Of a DNA stretch of 64,000 nucleotides, positions 41,555-50,711 are shown piece by piece. Source of the DNA: Archaeoglobaceae archaeon (GTDB lineage: Archaea > Halobacteriota > Archaeoglobi > Archaeoglobales > Archaeoglobaceae); contig JALVJV010000021.1 in assembly GCA_027028145.1 (NCBI GenBank), positions 62,001 through 126,000 on the forward strand, in the 5' to 3' direction. Numbering within the stretch: position 1 is the stretch's first letter; every line of letters starts with the position of its first letter. The notes under the pieces were generated by a model. It saw only the letters and a list, made by a program, of their open reading frames with translations. It did not search any database and was not told the DNA's origin. The translations under genes and the position numbers were made by a program.

Positions 41555-42547
41555 TTATTTGTCTTCGATGCCCCTTTCGGTAATCTTAAATACCGCCTCG
41601 CCTTCCGGCAAATGCGGTGAGTCGATGAGCCTTGCAACTCTCAGCTCGCCCTTGCTCTTCTTTAGATAGATCCTGAAGGTCGCCGTGTGGGCAACCACAT
41701 GCCCGCCGATCGGTCTCGTCGGATCGCCGTAGAAGGCATCTGGCTTTGCCTGAACCTGATTCGTAACGACTATCGCGGCGTTGAAGATTTCGCCGAATCT
41801 CATGAGATCGTGGAGGTGTCTGTTTAGTTTCTGCTGTCTGTCAGCCAAAGTTCCCCTTCCGACGTATTCGGCTCTGAAGTGCGAAGTCAACGAGTCTACG
41901 ATGAGCAGTCTTACCGGCTTACCATCCTTCATCAACTTCTGAGCCAACTCCTTCGCGTTGTCTACGAGCAACATCTGATGGTTGGAGTTGTAAGCCTGAG
42001 CGACGTATATGTTCTTTAAGACCTCCTTAGGATCGAGTCCCTTCGCTTCAGCCATCTGAACTATCCTTTCGGGTCTGAACGTATTTTCGGTATCGATAAC
42101 GATTACAGAACCCTCAAGTCCTCCCTGCTCCTTCGGAAGTTGAACGTTTACCGCAAGCTGATGACAGATCTGGGTTTTTCCGCTTCCGAACTCTCCGAAG
42201 AGTTCGGTGATGGCTTGAGTTTCAATTCCTCCGCCCAACAATGAATCCAAAGCCTTACTACCGGTAGTAATCCTGCCTATGCTCTGCCTTCTCTCCAATA
42301 ACTTTTCTCCGCTCTCGAATCCACCCATATTGGCTAATTTCCTCGCAGCAGCGATGATCTTAGCGGCAGTAGCTTCACCTATTTCAGCCACCGCACTCAA
42401 CTCCTGAGGAGACGCAACAGCTACGGCTTCGATCGTCGTGAATCCGGCTTCCCTCAGCTTCTCGGCAATAGCCGAACCTACTCCCGGCAAATCCTCAAGA
42501 TCCAGCATCTTTCCATCAACAACCTCTTCAACATCCTTCTTCGCCAT
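41555..42547 (-). CDS. radA: DNA repair and recombination protein RadA
   Basis: 330 residues. The N-terminal helix-hairpin-helix domain ([20 protein letters not shown]) precedes the polymerisation motif and the RecA core with Walker [17 protein letters not shown] (about 117-132) and Walker [18 protein letters not shown]2 contains [20 protein letters not shown]. RadA forms filaments on single-stranded DNA and drives strand exchange. No intein interrupts the Walker A site, as it does in some archaea. It is divergent from the H/ACA RNA gene. Confidence 0.97.
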   Translation of the reverse strand: MAKKDVEEVVDGKMLDLEDLPGVGSAIAEKLREAGFTTIEAVAVASPQELSAVAEIGEATAAKIIAAARKLANMGGFESGEKLLERRQSIGRITTGSKALDSLLGGGIETQAITELFGEFGSGKTQICHQLAVNVQLPKEQGGLEGSVIVIDTENTFRPERIVQMAEAKGLDPKEVLKNIYVAQAYNSNHQMLLVDNAKELAQKLMKDGKPVRLLIVDSLTSHFRAEYVGRGTLADRQQKLNRHLHDLMRFGEIFNAAIVVTNQVQAKPDAFYGDPTRPIGGHVVAHTATFRIYLKKSKGELRVARLIDSPHLPEGEAVFKITERGIEDK

Positions 42548-42596
42548 ACGTTCACCTCTCCGTTACGCTTAAATACATTCCAACCGATCATATATT

Positions 42597-42654
42597 GCTC
42601 CGCTGTCCACGCCCGAGTGACAAACATGATCTCGGGTCGGTTGGCGGAGCTACA
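42597..42654 (+). ncRNA. H/ACA box guide RNA (single hairpin with pseudouridylation pocket)
   Basis: The lower stem GCTCCGC (42597-42603) pairs with GCGGAGC (42644-42650). The pocket is TGTCCACG (42604-42611) and TCGGTTG (42637-42643). The upper stem CCCGAG (42612-42617) pairs with CTCGGG (42631-42636). The apical loop TGACAAACATGAT contains the TGA...TGA pair of a K-loop, which L7Ae binds. ACA at 42652-42654 lies one base after the stem and 15 nt from the upper stem, within the 14-16 nt rule. Predicted target: CAACCGA-UN-CGUGGACA, or slightly shorter. TATA CTTAAATA (42568-42575) predicts a transcript starting at 42597. Confidence 0.88.
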
Positions 42655-42656
42655 AT

Positions 42657-42930
42657 CTATATATCAAACTAATTTTTCATCTATTCCACCTATGATCGAT
42701 TCGGCTTTTGAGCTATTTTAAGCTTACGAATATATGTTTCAGCAAATATAATATATATTTTTTATAAAAATTAATTGTAATTCATAATCTTTATGATTCA
42801 ATCTTAAACGGCTAAAGAAACCTTGGGCAAGTATTATATTTTTAAAGGATCTTCAGAACTTCGGCAATTCATCGAAAGAATTATATAGCGATAATATGAG
42901 CGTTATGAAAAATTTGAAGAGGGTGATGGG
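42657..42930 (+). promoter_or_regulatory. AT-rich glnA upstream region
   Basis: 274 bp between the H/ACA RNA and glnA. It contains long AT runs, an imperfect inverted repeat TCATAA-TCT-TTATGA near 42785-42800, and the glnA promoter area with TATA-like elements (ATTATATAGC and GATAATATG, about 42880-42900). GGGTGATGGG just before the glnA ATG is the ribosome site. No gene is seen. Nitrogen-responsive control would be expected for glnA, but I cannot recognise a defined operator. Confidence 0.4.
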
Positions 42931-44379
42931 ATGGACGTTGAGCAGGCGAAGAAGATTTTGGAGGAAAACAACGTTAAGCAAGTCCTCTGCGCTTTTCCGG
43001 ATGTCAGAGGATATCTTATGACGTTTTCAATTCCGGCGAGGGAGTTCATCGAGGGCGACGCCTTCGAAGGAATCGGTTTTGACGGGTCTTCCATAAGAGG
43101 TTTCAAGACCATCGAGCAGAGCGACATGGTTTGGAAAGCAGATCCGAGCACTCTGAGAGTGATTCCGTGGATCGACGACCCGATTCAGAAGTCCGCCATA
43201 ATGTTCGGTAACGTTTACGAGGCTGGCGGAGAACAGCTTGCGGAGTGCGATCCGAGAGGATACGTTGCGGAGAGACTTGAGAAGCAACTCAAGGAAGAAG
43301 GAAAGTCAGCGATTTTTGGCCCAGAGATCGAGTTCTTCGTTTTCGAAAGCATCGATCCTACGATGCTCGCATGGGATCTCTGGGTTTCTCCAAACGGTGG
43401 TGCTGGTGATTCGTGGGGTCCGCCGAGGGTCATGCCGGAGAGCCCGGAGATCATGGCCGGTAACAACTTCATAATCAGACCGAAGGAAGGTTACTTCAGA
43501 CCTCCGCCGGAAGATACGACAGTCGAATACAGAAACCTCCTCGTTCACTACTTGGATCTGCTGGGCGTCACGATCGAATACCACCACCACGAAGTTGCTA
43601 CGGCTGGGCAGGTAGAGTTGGACTTCAAGCCGAAGCAGGTCGTTGAAGTCGGAGATGCTTTCTACCTCTACAAGTTCGCCGCCAAGAACGTTGCAAAGAT
43701 GATGGGACTCATAGCGACTTTCATGCCCAAGCCGCTTTACTTGGACAACGCGAGCGGAATGCACACGCATCAGAGCCTCTGGGAGGGCGAGCCTTTCAAG
43801 GGCAAGAACCTCTTTGCCGATCCGGATGATGAATTCGGCTTGAGCCAGACGGCAAGATACTACATCGGCGGTCTGCTTGAGCACGCCAAAGCGTTAACAG
43901 CCCTTTGCTGTCCGACAGTTAACTCGTTCAAGAGACTCGTTCCGGGATTCGAGGCTCCGATTTACATCTGCTGGAGCCCGAGAAACAGATCCGCATTGGT
44001 TAGAGTCCCGGTTTACTTCAAGAAGCCTTCAGCCATCAGAGTCGAATACAGAGGAGCGGATCCGAGCTGCAACCCATACTTAGCAATTCCAGCGATGCTC
44101 GCCGCAGGTTTGGATGGTATCAAGAAGAAGATCGATCCCGGCGACCCGCTGATGAAGGACGTTTACGAGCTATCACCGAAAGAGAAGAAGGAGTTCGGAG
44201 TTGGAGAGTTGCCAACAACGCTTAGAGATGCACTCGAATGCTTGGCGAGCGACGAAGTTCTGCAGAAGGTTCTTGGAAGCCACATCTTCGATGCATTCAT
44301 GAGCATAAAGACCGACGAGTGGAACCAGTATTGCCTATACATCACACCTTGGGAGTTCATGAAGTATTTGGACATCTAA
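42931..44379 (+). CDS. glnA: Glutamine synthetase type I
   Basis: 482 residues. Catalytic landmarks: EGIGFDGSSIRGF near the N-terminus, IFGPEIEFFVFES, EYHHHEVATAGQVELDFK, DNASGMHTHQSLW, KRLVPGFEAPIYICWSPRNR and VEYRGADPSCNPYLA. It joins ammonia to glutamate using ATP and forms dodecamers. The bacterial adenylylation loop tyrosine is not apparent, so feedback or PII-type control is likelier than covalent modification. Monocistronic. Confidence 0.97.
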   Translation: MDVEQAKKILEENNVKQVLCAFPDVRGYLMTFSIPAREFIEGDAFEGIGFDGSSIRGFKTIEQSDMVWKADPSTLRVIPWIDDPIQKSAIMFGNVYEAGGEQLAECDPRGYVAERLEKQLKEEGKSAIFGPEIEFFVFESIDPTMLAWDLWVSPNGGAGDSWGPPRVMPESPEIMAGNNFIIRPKEGYFRPPPEDTTVEYRNLLVHYLDLLGVTIEYHHHEVATAGQVELDFKPKQVVEVGDAFYLYKFAAKNVAKMMGLIATFMPKPLYLDNASGMHTHQSLWEGEPFKGKNLFADPDDEFGLSQTARYYIGGLLEHAKALTALCCPTVNSFKRLVPGFEAPIYICWSPRNRSALVRVPVYFKKPSAIRVEYRGADPSCNPYLAIPAMLAAGLDGIKKKIDPGDPLMKDVYELSPKEKKEFGVGELPTTLRDALECLASDEVLQKVLGSHIFDAFMSIKTDEWNQYCLYITPWEFMKYLDI

Positions 44380-44529
44380 TTTCTATATTTTCCAAAATTT
44401 TTATTAATCGTAGGTTCGAATTTCAAAATCGCTCAATTCTTAAAGCCGATCTCTATAGATGTGTCCGAAAATTTTACTAAACACTCCGACGCTTAAAAAT
44501 ACTTCTCAGACTCCACCATCTTTTCGAGT

Positions 44530-46203
44530 TCAAGCTACTTTCTTTTTAAACTGGCTCTCATACAGTTTCGCAACCCTATCTATCGTATCCGCCTCTTCCG
44601 GGCTCTTATCGTCTCTGATTCTTATAAACCTCGGAAATCTCAAAGCGTAACCGCTTTCGTATTTCGGACTCTTCTGAATCTCCTGATAGGCTACTTCAAA
44701 GACTATCTTTGGCTGGAATTTTATCGTCTTTCCGTCTTCGTAGATTATCAGCGGTTTGAAAAGCTTCGTAAGTTCCTCCAAATCTTCATCCGTAAAGCCG
44801 GTTCCGACCTTTCCGATCGGCAACAGCTTGCCGGTTACCGGATCGATGCAAGCGAGTTCAAAGGAACTTATCAGATGACTCCTCCTTCCCTCCCCCCATT
44901 CACCGCCTATAACCACGAGATCGAGCGTCTCCATTACCTCCTTGAGCTTAAGCCAGTGCTTACCCCTTTTGCCCGGAATGTAAGGCGATTTCGGATTCTT
45001 CAGCATAGCCCCTTCGTGCCCGGCATCCAAAGCCTCCTTAAATACCGCTTCGATCTCCTCCTTCTTGTTCGTAACAACCTGCTTCGCAATTTTGACGACA
45101 TCAGATTCCTTTACTACTGATTCGAGGATCTTCCTCCTCTCCTCAAGCGGAAGATCTATTATTTCCCCATCTTTGTATAGGATATCAAAGAAGTAAACTA
45201 TCAAAGATATCTCGCCCATAACCTTCGTAATCTCGTGCTTTCTCCTGAATCTCCTCAGGACATGCTGGAAAGGCATGGGCTTACCATCTTTAACGGCTAT
45301 AACTTCGCCGTCCAAAATCACACCCTCTTTAACGCAATTCTTAACCGCATCGACTATCTCTGGCAAAGCTCTCGTGACGTTTTCCAGTCTCCTCGAGTAT
45401 ATCGTAACCTTCCCGTTGCCCCAGTGAACCTGAACTCTACTGCCATCGAACTTCCATTCAACTGCAACCCTCTTCATCTCCCTGATAGCCTCTTCTATAC
45501 TCTCAGCAACCTGAGCGAGCATCATCCTAACCGGCACGTGCAGTTCGATCTTAAGCTCTTTAAGACCTTCCTTACCCTTGTTCTTAGCTACTACAGCCAC
45601 TCTCCCCAGATCGTTCGTGATCATGTATGCCCTTTCCACAAGCTCCGCATCCACAAGCCATGCCCTCGCTATCGCATCCCTGATGATTCCCTCTCCAACC
45701 CCAAGCCTCATCTCACCGAGTATCAGCCTCGTGAGGTATCTCGCCTCTATCGGCGTTGCGGAAACGTAGAGATCTGCTAAAAGCATAACCTTCCTCTTCT
45801 GACTTCCTTCTCCTTCGAGCGAGGCGATCTTGTCGAATATCTCTCTAACCTTGGCGATTGTAAGCTCTTCGGCGAAGAGCGTCATCTGCGATTTGCCCTT
45901 TATGAGCTTTTCAGCCGCCAAGCCGAGGTCACCGTATTCCTTCACGAGTTGCTCGATCTTCCTCCTGTCAACTCCGCTTACAACCTTCAGAGCTTCGTAT
46001 ATAAGCCCAACTCCGACTCCGAGCTCCCTCTCATCCCAAGTAGGGTAAACCTGACCCATGAGGAACAAGATTACGTTGTAAAGATCGTTATCGTCCTCGA
46101 TCTTCTTGATAAACGTAGCTATCCTCGCGGTCATTTCGAGAGTCGAGGAAATTCTCTCCAAGATCGAGCAGAATTCCGCGAATTCGCGAAACGTTAGGCT
46201 CAT
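44530..46203 (-). CDS. lig: ATP-dependent DNA ligase
   Basis: 557 residues. The nucleotidyltransferase motif I is VEWKFDGSRVQVHWGNG, with the lysine that takes AMP near residue 247; motifs III, IV and V are seen in YFFDILYKDGE, GHEGAMLKNPKS and KRGKHWLKLKEV. The N-terminal DNA-binding domain (FAEFCSILERISSTLEMTAR) and C-terminal OB fold (QKSPKYESGYALRFPRFIRI) are present. It seals nicks in replication and repair. The start is about 100 bp from the divergent Dph6-like gene. Confidence 0.96.
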   Translation of the reverse strand: MSLTFREFAEFCSILERISSTLEMTARIATFIKKIEDDNDLYNVILFLMGQVYPTWDERELGVGVGLIYEALKVVSGVDRRKIEQLVKEYGDLGLAAEKLIKGKSQMTLFAEELTIAKVREIFDKIASLEGEGSQKRKVMLLADLYVSATPIEARYLTRLILGEMRLGVGEGIIRDAIARAWLVDAELVERAYMITNDLGRVAVVAKNKGKEGLKELKIELHVPVRMMLAQVAESIEEAIREMKRVAVEWKFDGSRVQVHWGNGKVTIYSRRLENVTRALPEIVDAVKNCVKEGVILDGEVIAVKDGKPMPFQHVLRRFRRKHEITKVMGEISLIVYFFDILYKDGEIIDLPLEERRKILESVVKESDVVKIAKQVVTNKKEEIEAVFKEALDAGHEGAMLKNPKSPYIPGKRGKHWLKLKEVMETLDLVVIGGEWGEGRRSHLISSFELACIDPVTGKLLPIGKVGTGFTDEDLEELTKLFKPLIIYEDGKTIKFQPKIVFEVAYQEIQKSPKYESGYALRFPRFIRIRDDKSPEEADTIDRVAKLYESQFKKKVA

Positions 46204-46306
46204 CGATACCTATTCGTCGTTGTTGTATAAGCAACTTTCGACATCGGTTGAGGGTGCAAGATCGAGCAAGCTAAAATCTTTATCGTCGAAGGTTAAAAAT
46301 GGTGGG

Positions 46307-46975
46307 ATGAAGGTATGCGTTCTATACTCGGGAGGCAAGGACTCAAACTTGGCACTTCTGAAGGCTCGCGAGGAGTTTGAAGTTTCTTGCTTAGTAACGC
46401 TTAGTCCCAGATCCGAAGAAAGCACGATTTTCCACTATCCAAATACGGAACTCGTAAAGCTTCAAGCGGAATCGCTGGATATACCTCTGATCATGAAAAC
46501 GTGCTCGGATGATGAGAAAAGTAGTTTAAAGGTGCTTTACGATGCGCTTAGAAAAGCCAAGGAGTTTTATCGTGTGGAAGGTGTCGTTACCGGAGCTATT
46601 AGGTCTACATACCAAGCCACGAGGTTTCAGAGGATCTGCGACGATTTGGAGCTTTGGTGCTTCAATCCGCTGTGGCTTAGGGATGAGATCTCAATCCTAA
46701 ACGAAGCTCTGGAGTTCGGATTCGAGATAATCTTCGTTAGGGTTGCCGGCTTGGATAAGTCGATGCTCGGTAAAAAGCTAACTAAGGATATCGTTCGGAA
46801 ATTCGCAGAGAGATACGGCTACATCAATCCAGCCGGTGAAGGCGGAGAATACGAGACTCTCGTTTTGGACATGCCTCTGTTCAAAAAGAAGCTTAAAATA
46901 TCGGAATTTGAAATCGTCGGAAAGGATTACGACGCCACTCTTATCATAAAGAAGGCGGAGCTCGTGGAAAAATGA
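46307..46975 (+). CDS. dph6: Diphthamide synthase-type ATP-PPase (Dph6-like)
   Basis: 222 residues from ATG 46307 (MKVCVLYSGGKDSNLALLKA); longer forms reach back into the ligase promoter. The PP-loop SGGKDS identifies an N-type ATP pyrophosphatase, and YQATRFQRICDDLELWCFNP and AGEGGEYETLVLDMPLFKK are the family's signature blocks. Dph6 amidates diphthine on elongation factor 2 using ammonia. A class I glutamine amidotransferase overlaps by 4 bp directly downstream and may supply the ammonia. Confidence 0.87.
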   Translation: MKVCVLYSGGKDSNLALLKAREEFEVSCLVTLSPRSEESTIFHYPNTELVKLQAESLDIPLIMKTCSDDEKSSLKVLYDALRKAKEFYRVEGVVTGAIRSTYQATRFQRICDDLELWCFNPLWLRDEISILNEALEFGFEIIFVRVAGLDKSMLGKKLTKDIVRKFAERYGYINPAGEGGEYETLVLDMPLFKKKLKISEFEIVGKDYDATLIIKKAELVEK

Positions 46976-47511
46976 TACTGGTAATTTCAACTTGCAAGTA
47001 TCCGCTGAGCGAGGAGGAATTCGTAAGACCGATCGTAGAAATCGTAAGGGATTGCGGATTCGACTATCACGTTAGGAGATACTACGAAAGAATAGAGATC
47101 GAGGATTATTCCAAGGTATTGATATGCGGAACCGCACTGCGCGACTTCGATTACCTAAACCACATCAATAATTTTGCGGACTTAGCGGAATACGATGGAA
47201 ATGTTCTCGGAATATGCGCCGGATATCAGATACTCGCAATGCTTTTCTCGAACGCATTGGAAGAGATTAAGAAGATAGGAGTTTACAAAGTCAGAATTGT
47301 GAGGGAAAATCCGTTAATTAAGGGAGACGAGATAAGGGCATACTTCCTACACAGATACGCTTTGAGAAGTGTGAATGAAAAGCTTATCCCTTTGGCAATG
47401 CAGGATGAGGAGATCTGCATGTTTAAAGTTAAAGGCAGGGATTTCTACGGCGTTTCCTTCCATCCGGAAGTCCTCAATAGGGAAATCATAGTGAACTTCC
47501 TCTACTTATGA
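46972..47511 (+). CDS. Class I glutamine amidotransferase-like protein
   Basis: 179 residues. The nucleophile elbow is LGICAGYQIL (cysteine near residue 82) and the His-Glu pair is VSFHPEVL near the C-terminus; FLHRYALR resembles the GMP synthetase glutaminase subunit. It overlaps the Dph6-like gene by 4 bp. GMP synthetase subunit A, or an ammonia donor for the neighbouring ATP-PPase, are both possible. The active-site triad is intact. Confidence 0.75.
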   Translation: MILVISTCKYPLSEEEFVRPIVEIVRDCGFDYHVRRYYERIEIEDYSKVLICGTALRDFDYLNHINNFADLAEYDGNVLGICAGYQILAMLFSNALEEIKKIGVYKVRIVRENPLIKGDEIRAYFLHRYALRSVNEKLIPLAMQDEEICMFKVKGRDFYGVSFHPEVLNREIIVNFLYL

Positions 47512-48244
47512 GCTCCCTAACCTTCACGAGCCTCCTAACCCTCTCGACATCGATTCTGCCGCGCTTCTTAAAATACGTCCCCACTATAAATCCGTCGCAG
47601 TATTTCGCAAATTTTGGAAGGTTTTCGGGCGTTACACCGCTTCCCACGAGCACGGGCATCCTTGCCATCCTTTTGACCGCTTTAAGCTCCCTCAAGTTTA
47701 CCTCCTCACCCGTCGCTTTGCCGGTGACTATTAAGGCGTCGACCAAGCATCTTTCCGCATTTTCAACGTATTCCTCCAAATTTGCGAAGTGGTGGGCATG
47801 CTTGACTAAGATGTCCGCAAATATCATGGCATTGCAGTCTATGGCCCTCTTATACCTAAGCACCTCCCCAGCCGTTCCTTCGAGCCATCCTTCTGGAGAG
47901 AGGGAGGCATAGAAAAGTTGATTGACTCTAACGAAGTCCGCTTTAACCGCTTTTGCAATCGCGAGGGCTGAAAAGGGATCGTTTCTGAGCACGTTTATTC
48001 CCAAAGGCAAGCCCGTCTCCTTCCTAATCTCCCAAGCCACAACGCTCATGCATGCAACCACTTCACAGCCCACATTTTTCAAAAAAGGCTTATCTCCGAA
48101 GTTTTCGACGATTATCGCATCTACTCCACCTTCAGCCAAAGCCTTCGCATCCTCCAAAGCCGATTCCAAAACGTCATCGAACGACGAATAGTTCGGAGAG
48201 CCGGGAAGAGGTTTTAAATGAACGACGCCTATAATCGGGAGCAT
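47486..48244 (-). CDS. BtpA-family TIM-barrel protein
   Basis: 252 residues: GVVHLKPLPGSPNYSSFDDV, GVDAIIVENFGDKPF, LGINVLRNDPFSALAIAKAV and MPVLVGSGVTPENLPKFAKY fit the BtpA/SgcQ family, a phosphate-binding TIM barrel named for a cyanobacterial photosystem I factor. The archaeal function is unknown; the GSGVTPENL loop is a typical phosphate site. It overlaps the convergent amidotransferase by 26 bp and the upstream HTH gene by 16 bp. Confidence 0.85.
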   Translation of the reverse strand: MLPIIGVVHLKPLPGSPNYSSFDDVLESALEDAKALAEGGVDAIIVENFGDKPFLKNVGCEVVACMSVVAWEIRKETGLPLGINVLRNDPFSALAIAKAVKADFVRVNQLFYASLSPEGWLEGTAGEVLRYKRAIDCNAMIFADILVKHAHHFANLEEYVENAERCLVDALIVTGKATGEEVNLRELKAVKRMARMPVLVGSGVTPENLPKFAKYCDGFIVGTYFKKRGRIDVERVRRLVKVRELISRGSSL

Positions 48245-48540
48245 AGTTCGTCTATCTTTTTCTCGATTCTTTCGACGATATCTTTGATGTCCCTAATTTC
48301 CTCCTTCAACTTCACAAAGACCTCATCGACGTCCTCTCTGACCATAGCACCGTGTTGGGTCGGTTCTATTATCCCGGATTGCTCCAAAACTCTTAAGGAG
48401 TATCTTACTTTGTGCTTCGGTAGTTTGATCATCTCCGCAAGCTTGAATATTCCGATCGGCTGATTTCTTTCGACGAGGTCGAGAATCTCCAAGTGCCTGA
48501 GCGCTACTTCCGCCTCTTGTTTCAACTTCCTCAAAACCAT
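48229..48540 (-). CDS. HTH-domain putative transcription regulator
   Basis: 103 residues from ATG 48540 (MVLRKLKQEAEVALRHLEIL); the ATG at 48585 precedes a TATA-like element and is unlikely. The winged-helix core is QPIGIFKLAEMIKLPKHKVR then YSLRVLEQSGIIEPTQHGA, with a C-terminal coiled coil (EEIRDIKDIVERIEKKIDEL) for dimerisation. Its overlap with btpA suggests that it may regulate or act with that gene. Confidence 0.72.
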   Translation of the reverse strand: MVLRKLKQEAEVALRHLEILDLVERNQPIGIFKLAEMIKLPKHKVRYSLRVLEQSGIIEPTQHGAMVREDVDEVFVKLKEEIRDIKDIVERIEKKIDELCSRL

Positions 48541-48591
48541 GTCAAATGTTAGCAAGAAAAATTTAAAACTTTTTTGTATCCTCAATTATAA

Positions 48592-49053
48592 TTAAGATTT
48601 GAAGAGCTCGATCTCAAGCTTCTTCGGATCGTATTTCCAGTCAGCAGGCAAAACGCCCTTCTCCTTGTAGTAGTTCGAGAGTCTCCAGATCTTGGCTTCG
48701 ATCAACTGCAGACCCCTCATGTTGTGCTTGTCCTTCTTATGGACTTCCAAGTGCTTCCTTAACCTTATAGCTTTCTTAATGAGTGCTTTCAGGTCTTCGG
48801 GCAAACCTATGTCTATTCCGTGCTCCTTAAGAATTCTAACAAGCTTCTTTCCCGTAACCTGCCTAACCGAAGGGATACCGTAGCGATCCCTCAGAATCAT
48901 TCCGATCATGCTCGGCTCGTAACCTTCCTTATATAGCTCAACCACGAGCTTCTCAACCTCTTCGGGCTTCATCTCAACCCATTCTGGAGGATGATCCCTA
49001 TACACCTTCTTTGATCCTGATCTACCCCTCCTCCTCGCATGCATTCTCGCCAT
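48592..49053 (-). CDS. rps15: 30S ribosomal protein S15
   Basis: 153 residues from ATG 49053 ([16 protein letters not shown]), with GGAGGTGAT four to twelve bases upstream. The N-terminal extension with [17 protein letters not shown] is the archaeal/eukaryotic S13e-like part; the C-terminal [20 protein letters not shown] block is the core S15 that binds 16S rRNA helices 20-22. The longer form from 49083 is rejected because of this ribosome site. Confidence 0.95.
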   Translation of the reverse strand: MARMHARRRGRSGSKKVYRDHPPEWVEMKPEEVEKLVVELYKEGYEPSMIGMILRDRYGIPSVRQVTGKKLVRILKEHGIDIGLPEDLKALIKKAIRLRKHLEVHKKDKHNMRGLQLIEAKIWRLSNYYKEKGVLPADWKYDPKKLEIELFKS

Positions 49054-49140
49054 GAGCATCACCTCCCCACAAGGTCTTTGCACCCACTTAAATAAGTTGC
49101 GATCGATAAACCTTTATTCAAAGGGCTGTCAATTCGTCCA

Positions 49141-50091
49141 ATGATCTTCGACGACATAGGTAGCTTCCCACTGCCGAAAGGGATAACGAGGGATTGGGTC
49201 ATGAAGAACCTTTACACCAAGGAATACGAGGAGATGGTTCAGCGTGCTTTTTTGATGAAGCTCAACGCCGGCGTTGAGTGCCCGAATTACCCCCAATTTC
49301 AGGATATGGTTGAACAGTTCATGCGCATCATTAGGAATTATCAGGAGGACGGATACCTCGTAATGAAGAGCGAAGCCAAGATAATAGAGCTCGAATACGT
49401 CGAAAAGATCGGTGCCGATGCTGTCAGAGTCTGTGTAACCGGACCTTTCGAGCTTTACGTTAAGGAGCTCGGAACGGTAATTTTCGACGACGTTCTTGAG
49501 AATCTCGCCAAATCAGTTGCGAGGTTCGTTGAGAACGCTTTGAAGTATCCGAACGTCGAATGCGTCAGCATAGATGAACCGAGCTTGGGATTGAATCCGG
49601 ATCTGCAACCCACGGACGATCAGCTAAGGATAGCTTTCGAGCCTTTGGATTTCGATGTCGACGTTCAGATCCATCTGCATGCCCCCGTTTTTTACGAAAG
49701 GATACTCGACATCGATACGATAGATGTAATCGGCATAGAATCCGCTAAGGATCCGTCGGCTCTGGATTTCGTAGATCCCCAAGATTTGGAATCGCACGAC
49801 AAAAAGCTCAGAGTGGGGATTGCGAGGAGCGATATAGACGGAATAATTGCGGAGTTCAATCAGAAACACAACGTAAACGCTTGGGAAAACGAGGAACTTA
49901 TCGTAAAGGCTATAAACGAAATAGAGAGTCCGGAAGTCATAAAGAGCAGAATAGAAAGGGCATACGAAAAATTCGGAGATCTGATCGCATACGTTGGGCC
50001 GGATTGCGGTCTGTTCAGCTTTCCATCGCAAGAATCCGCCGTTGCTCTGTTGAAAAACGTTAGGAGGGCGTTGGATTTATGGACTACCTGA
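49141..50091 (+). CDS. Core methionine synthase (MetE C-terminal type)
   Basis: 316 residues, only the catalytic barrel of cobalamin-independent methionine synthase. FDDIGSFPLP, CVSIDEPSLGLNP, VQIHLHAPVFYERIL (zinc histidine) and YVGPDCGLFSFPSQ (zinc cysteine) are the key blocks. Such short archaeal forms lack the folate-binding N-terminal half and are thought to take the methyl group from a corrinoid protein or another folate-independent donor. The start is probably leaderless. It overlaps the MarC gene by 13 bp. Confidence 0.88.
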   Translation: MIFDDIGSFPLPKGITRDWVMKNLYTKEYEEMVQRAFLMKLNAGVECPNYPQFQDMVEQFMRIIRNYQEDGYLVMKSEAKIIELEYVEKIGADAVRVCVTGPFELYVKELGTVIFDDVLENLAKSVARFVENALKYPNVECVSIDEPSLGLNPDLQPTDDQLRIAFEPLDFDVDVQIHLHAPVFYERILDIDTIDVIGIESAKDPSALDFVDPQDLESHDKKLRVGIARSDIDGIIAEFNQKHNVNAWENEELIVKAINEIESPEVIKSRIERAYEKFGDLIAYVGPDCGLFSFPSQESAVALLKNVRRALDLWTT

Positions 50092-50711
50092 GCTACTTCA
50101 TAACGGCTTTCACCACCATATTCGTTATAGTCGATCCTCCCGGCAACATACCCATGTTTATCGCTTTAACGGAGAAGTTAACACACGAAGAGAGGGAAAG
50201 GGTTTCGAAGAAGTCCACGATTATAGCGGCTGGTTTGCTGATCGTGATAGCCTTAACGGGCGACCTTCTGCTCAGCATATTTCACGTCTCCATAGACAGT
50301 TTGAGGATAGCTGGTGGAATACTCCTGTTCGCAGTCGCATTGGACATCCTAACGGGTAGCAGGGGAAAGGAAGCTTACGCAAAGAGGGGACTTGAGCACG
50401 TGGATGTGGATTCATTGGCGGTCTTTCCGATAGCCCTTCCGCTATACACCGGCCCTGGAGCAATAACGGCAGCGATAGTCCTGAATTCCGAAGCAACGGA
50501 TGTTGTTTCGAGGATGCTCCTCGTTTTGGCGATAGTTGCCGTTTACGTTATCGTCAGACTAACGCACATATACAGCGAATTCATAATAAAGGTGCTCGGA
50601 AAAAGCGGTTCGGACATAATAGCGAGGCTTATGGCTATATTCTTAGCCGCAATAGGAGTGGAATTTGTGTTTGCAGGTTTGGCGGGAAAGCTTAAAGCGA
50701 TCCTTCATTAA
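50079..50711 (+). CDS. MarC-family integral membrane protein
   Basis: 210 residues with six hydrophobic segments. [31 protein letters not shown] and [19 protein letters not shown] are MarC signatures (UPF0056). The family was once linked to multidrug resistance in bacteria, but that is not supported and its transport substrate is unknown. It is translationally coupled to the core MetE gene and overlaps hemB by 20 bp at the 3' end. Confidence 0.87.
   Translation: MDYLSYFITAFTTIFVIVDPPGNIPMFIALTEKLTHEERERVSKKSTIIAAGLLIVIALTGDLLLSIFHVSIDSLRIAGGILLFAVALDILTGSRGKEAYAKRGLEHVDVDSLAVFPIALPLYTGPGAITAAIVLNSEATDVVSRMLLVLAIVAVYVIVRLTHIYSEFIIKVLGKSGSDIIARLMAIFLAAIGVEFVFAGLAGKLKAILH

Noticed and set aside
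43306-43884. Minus-strand frame of 192 codons inside glnA
   Set aside because: glnA on the plus strand is complete with all catalytic motifs, so this is a shadow.
44380-44529. T-rich stretch after glnA considered as an RNA gene
   Set aside because: It shows only poly-T tracts consistent with archaeal termination; no stable stem or box motif is visible.
46507-46530. ATGATGA resembling a C box
   Set aside because: It lies inside the Dph6-like coding sequence and no CTGA follows at guide distance.
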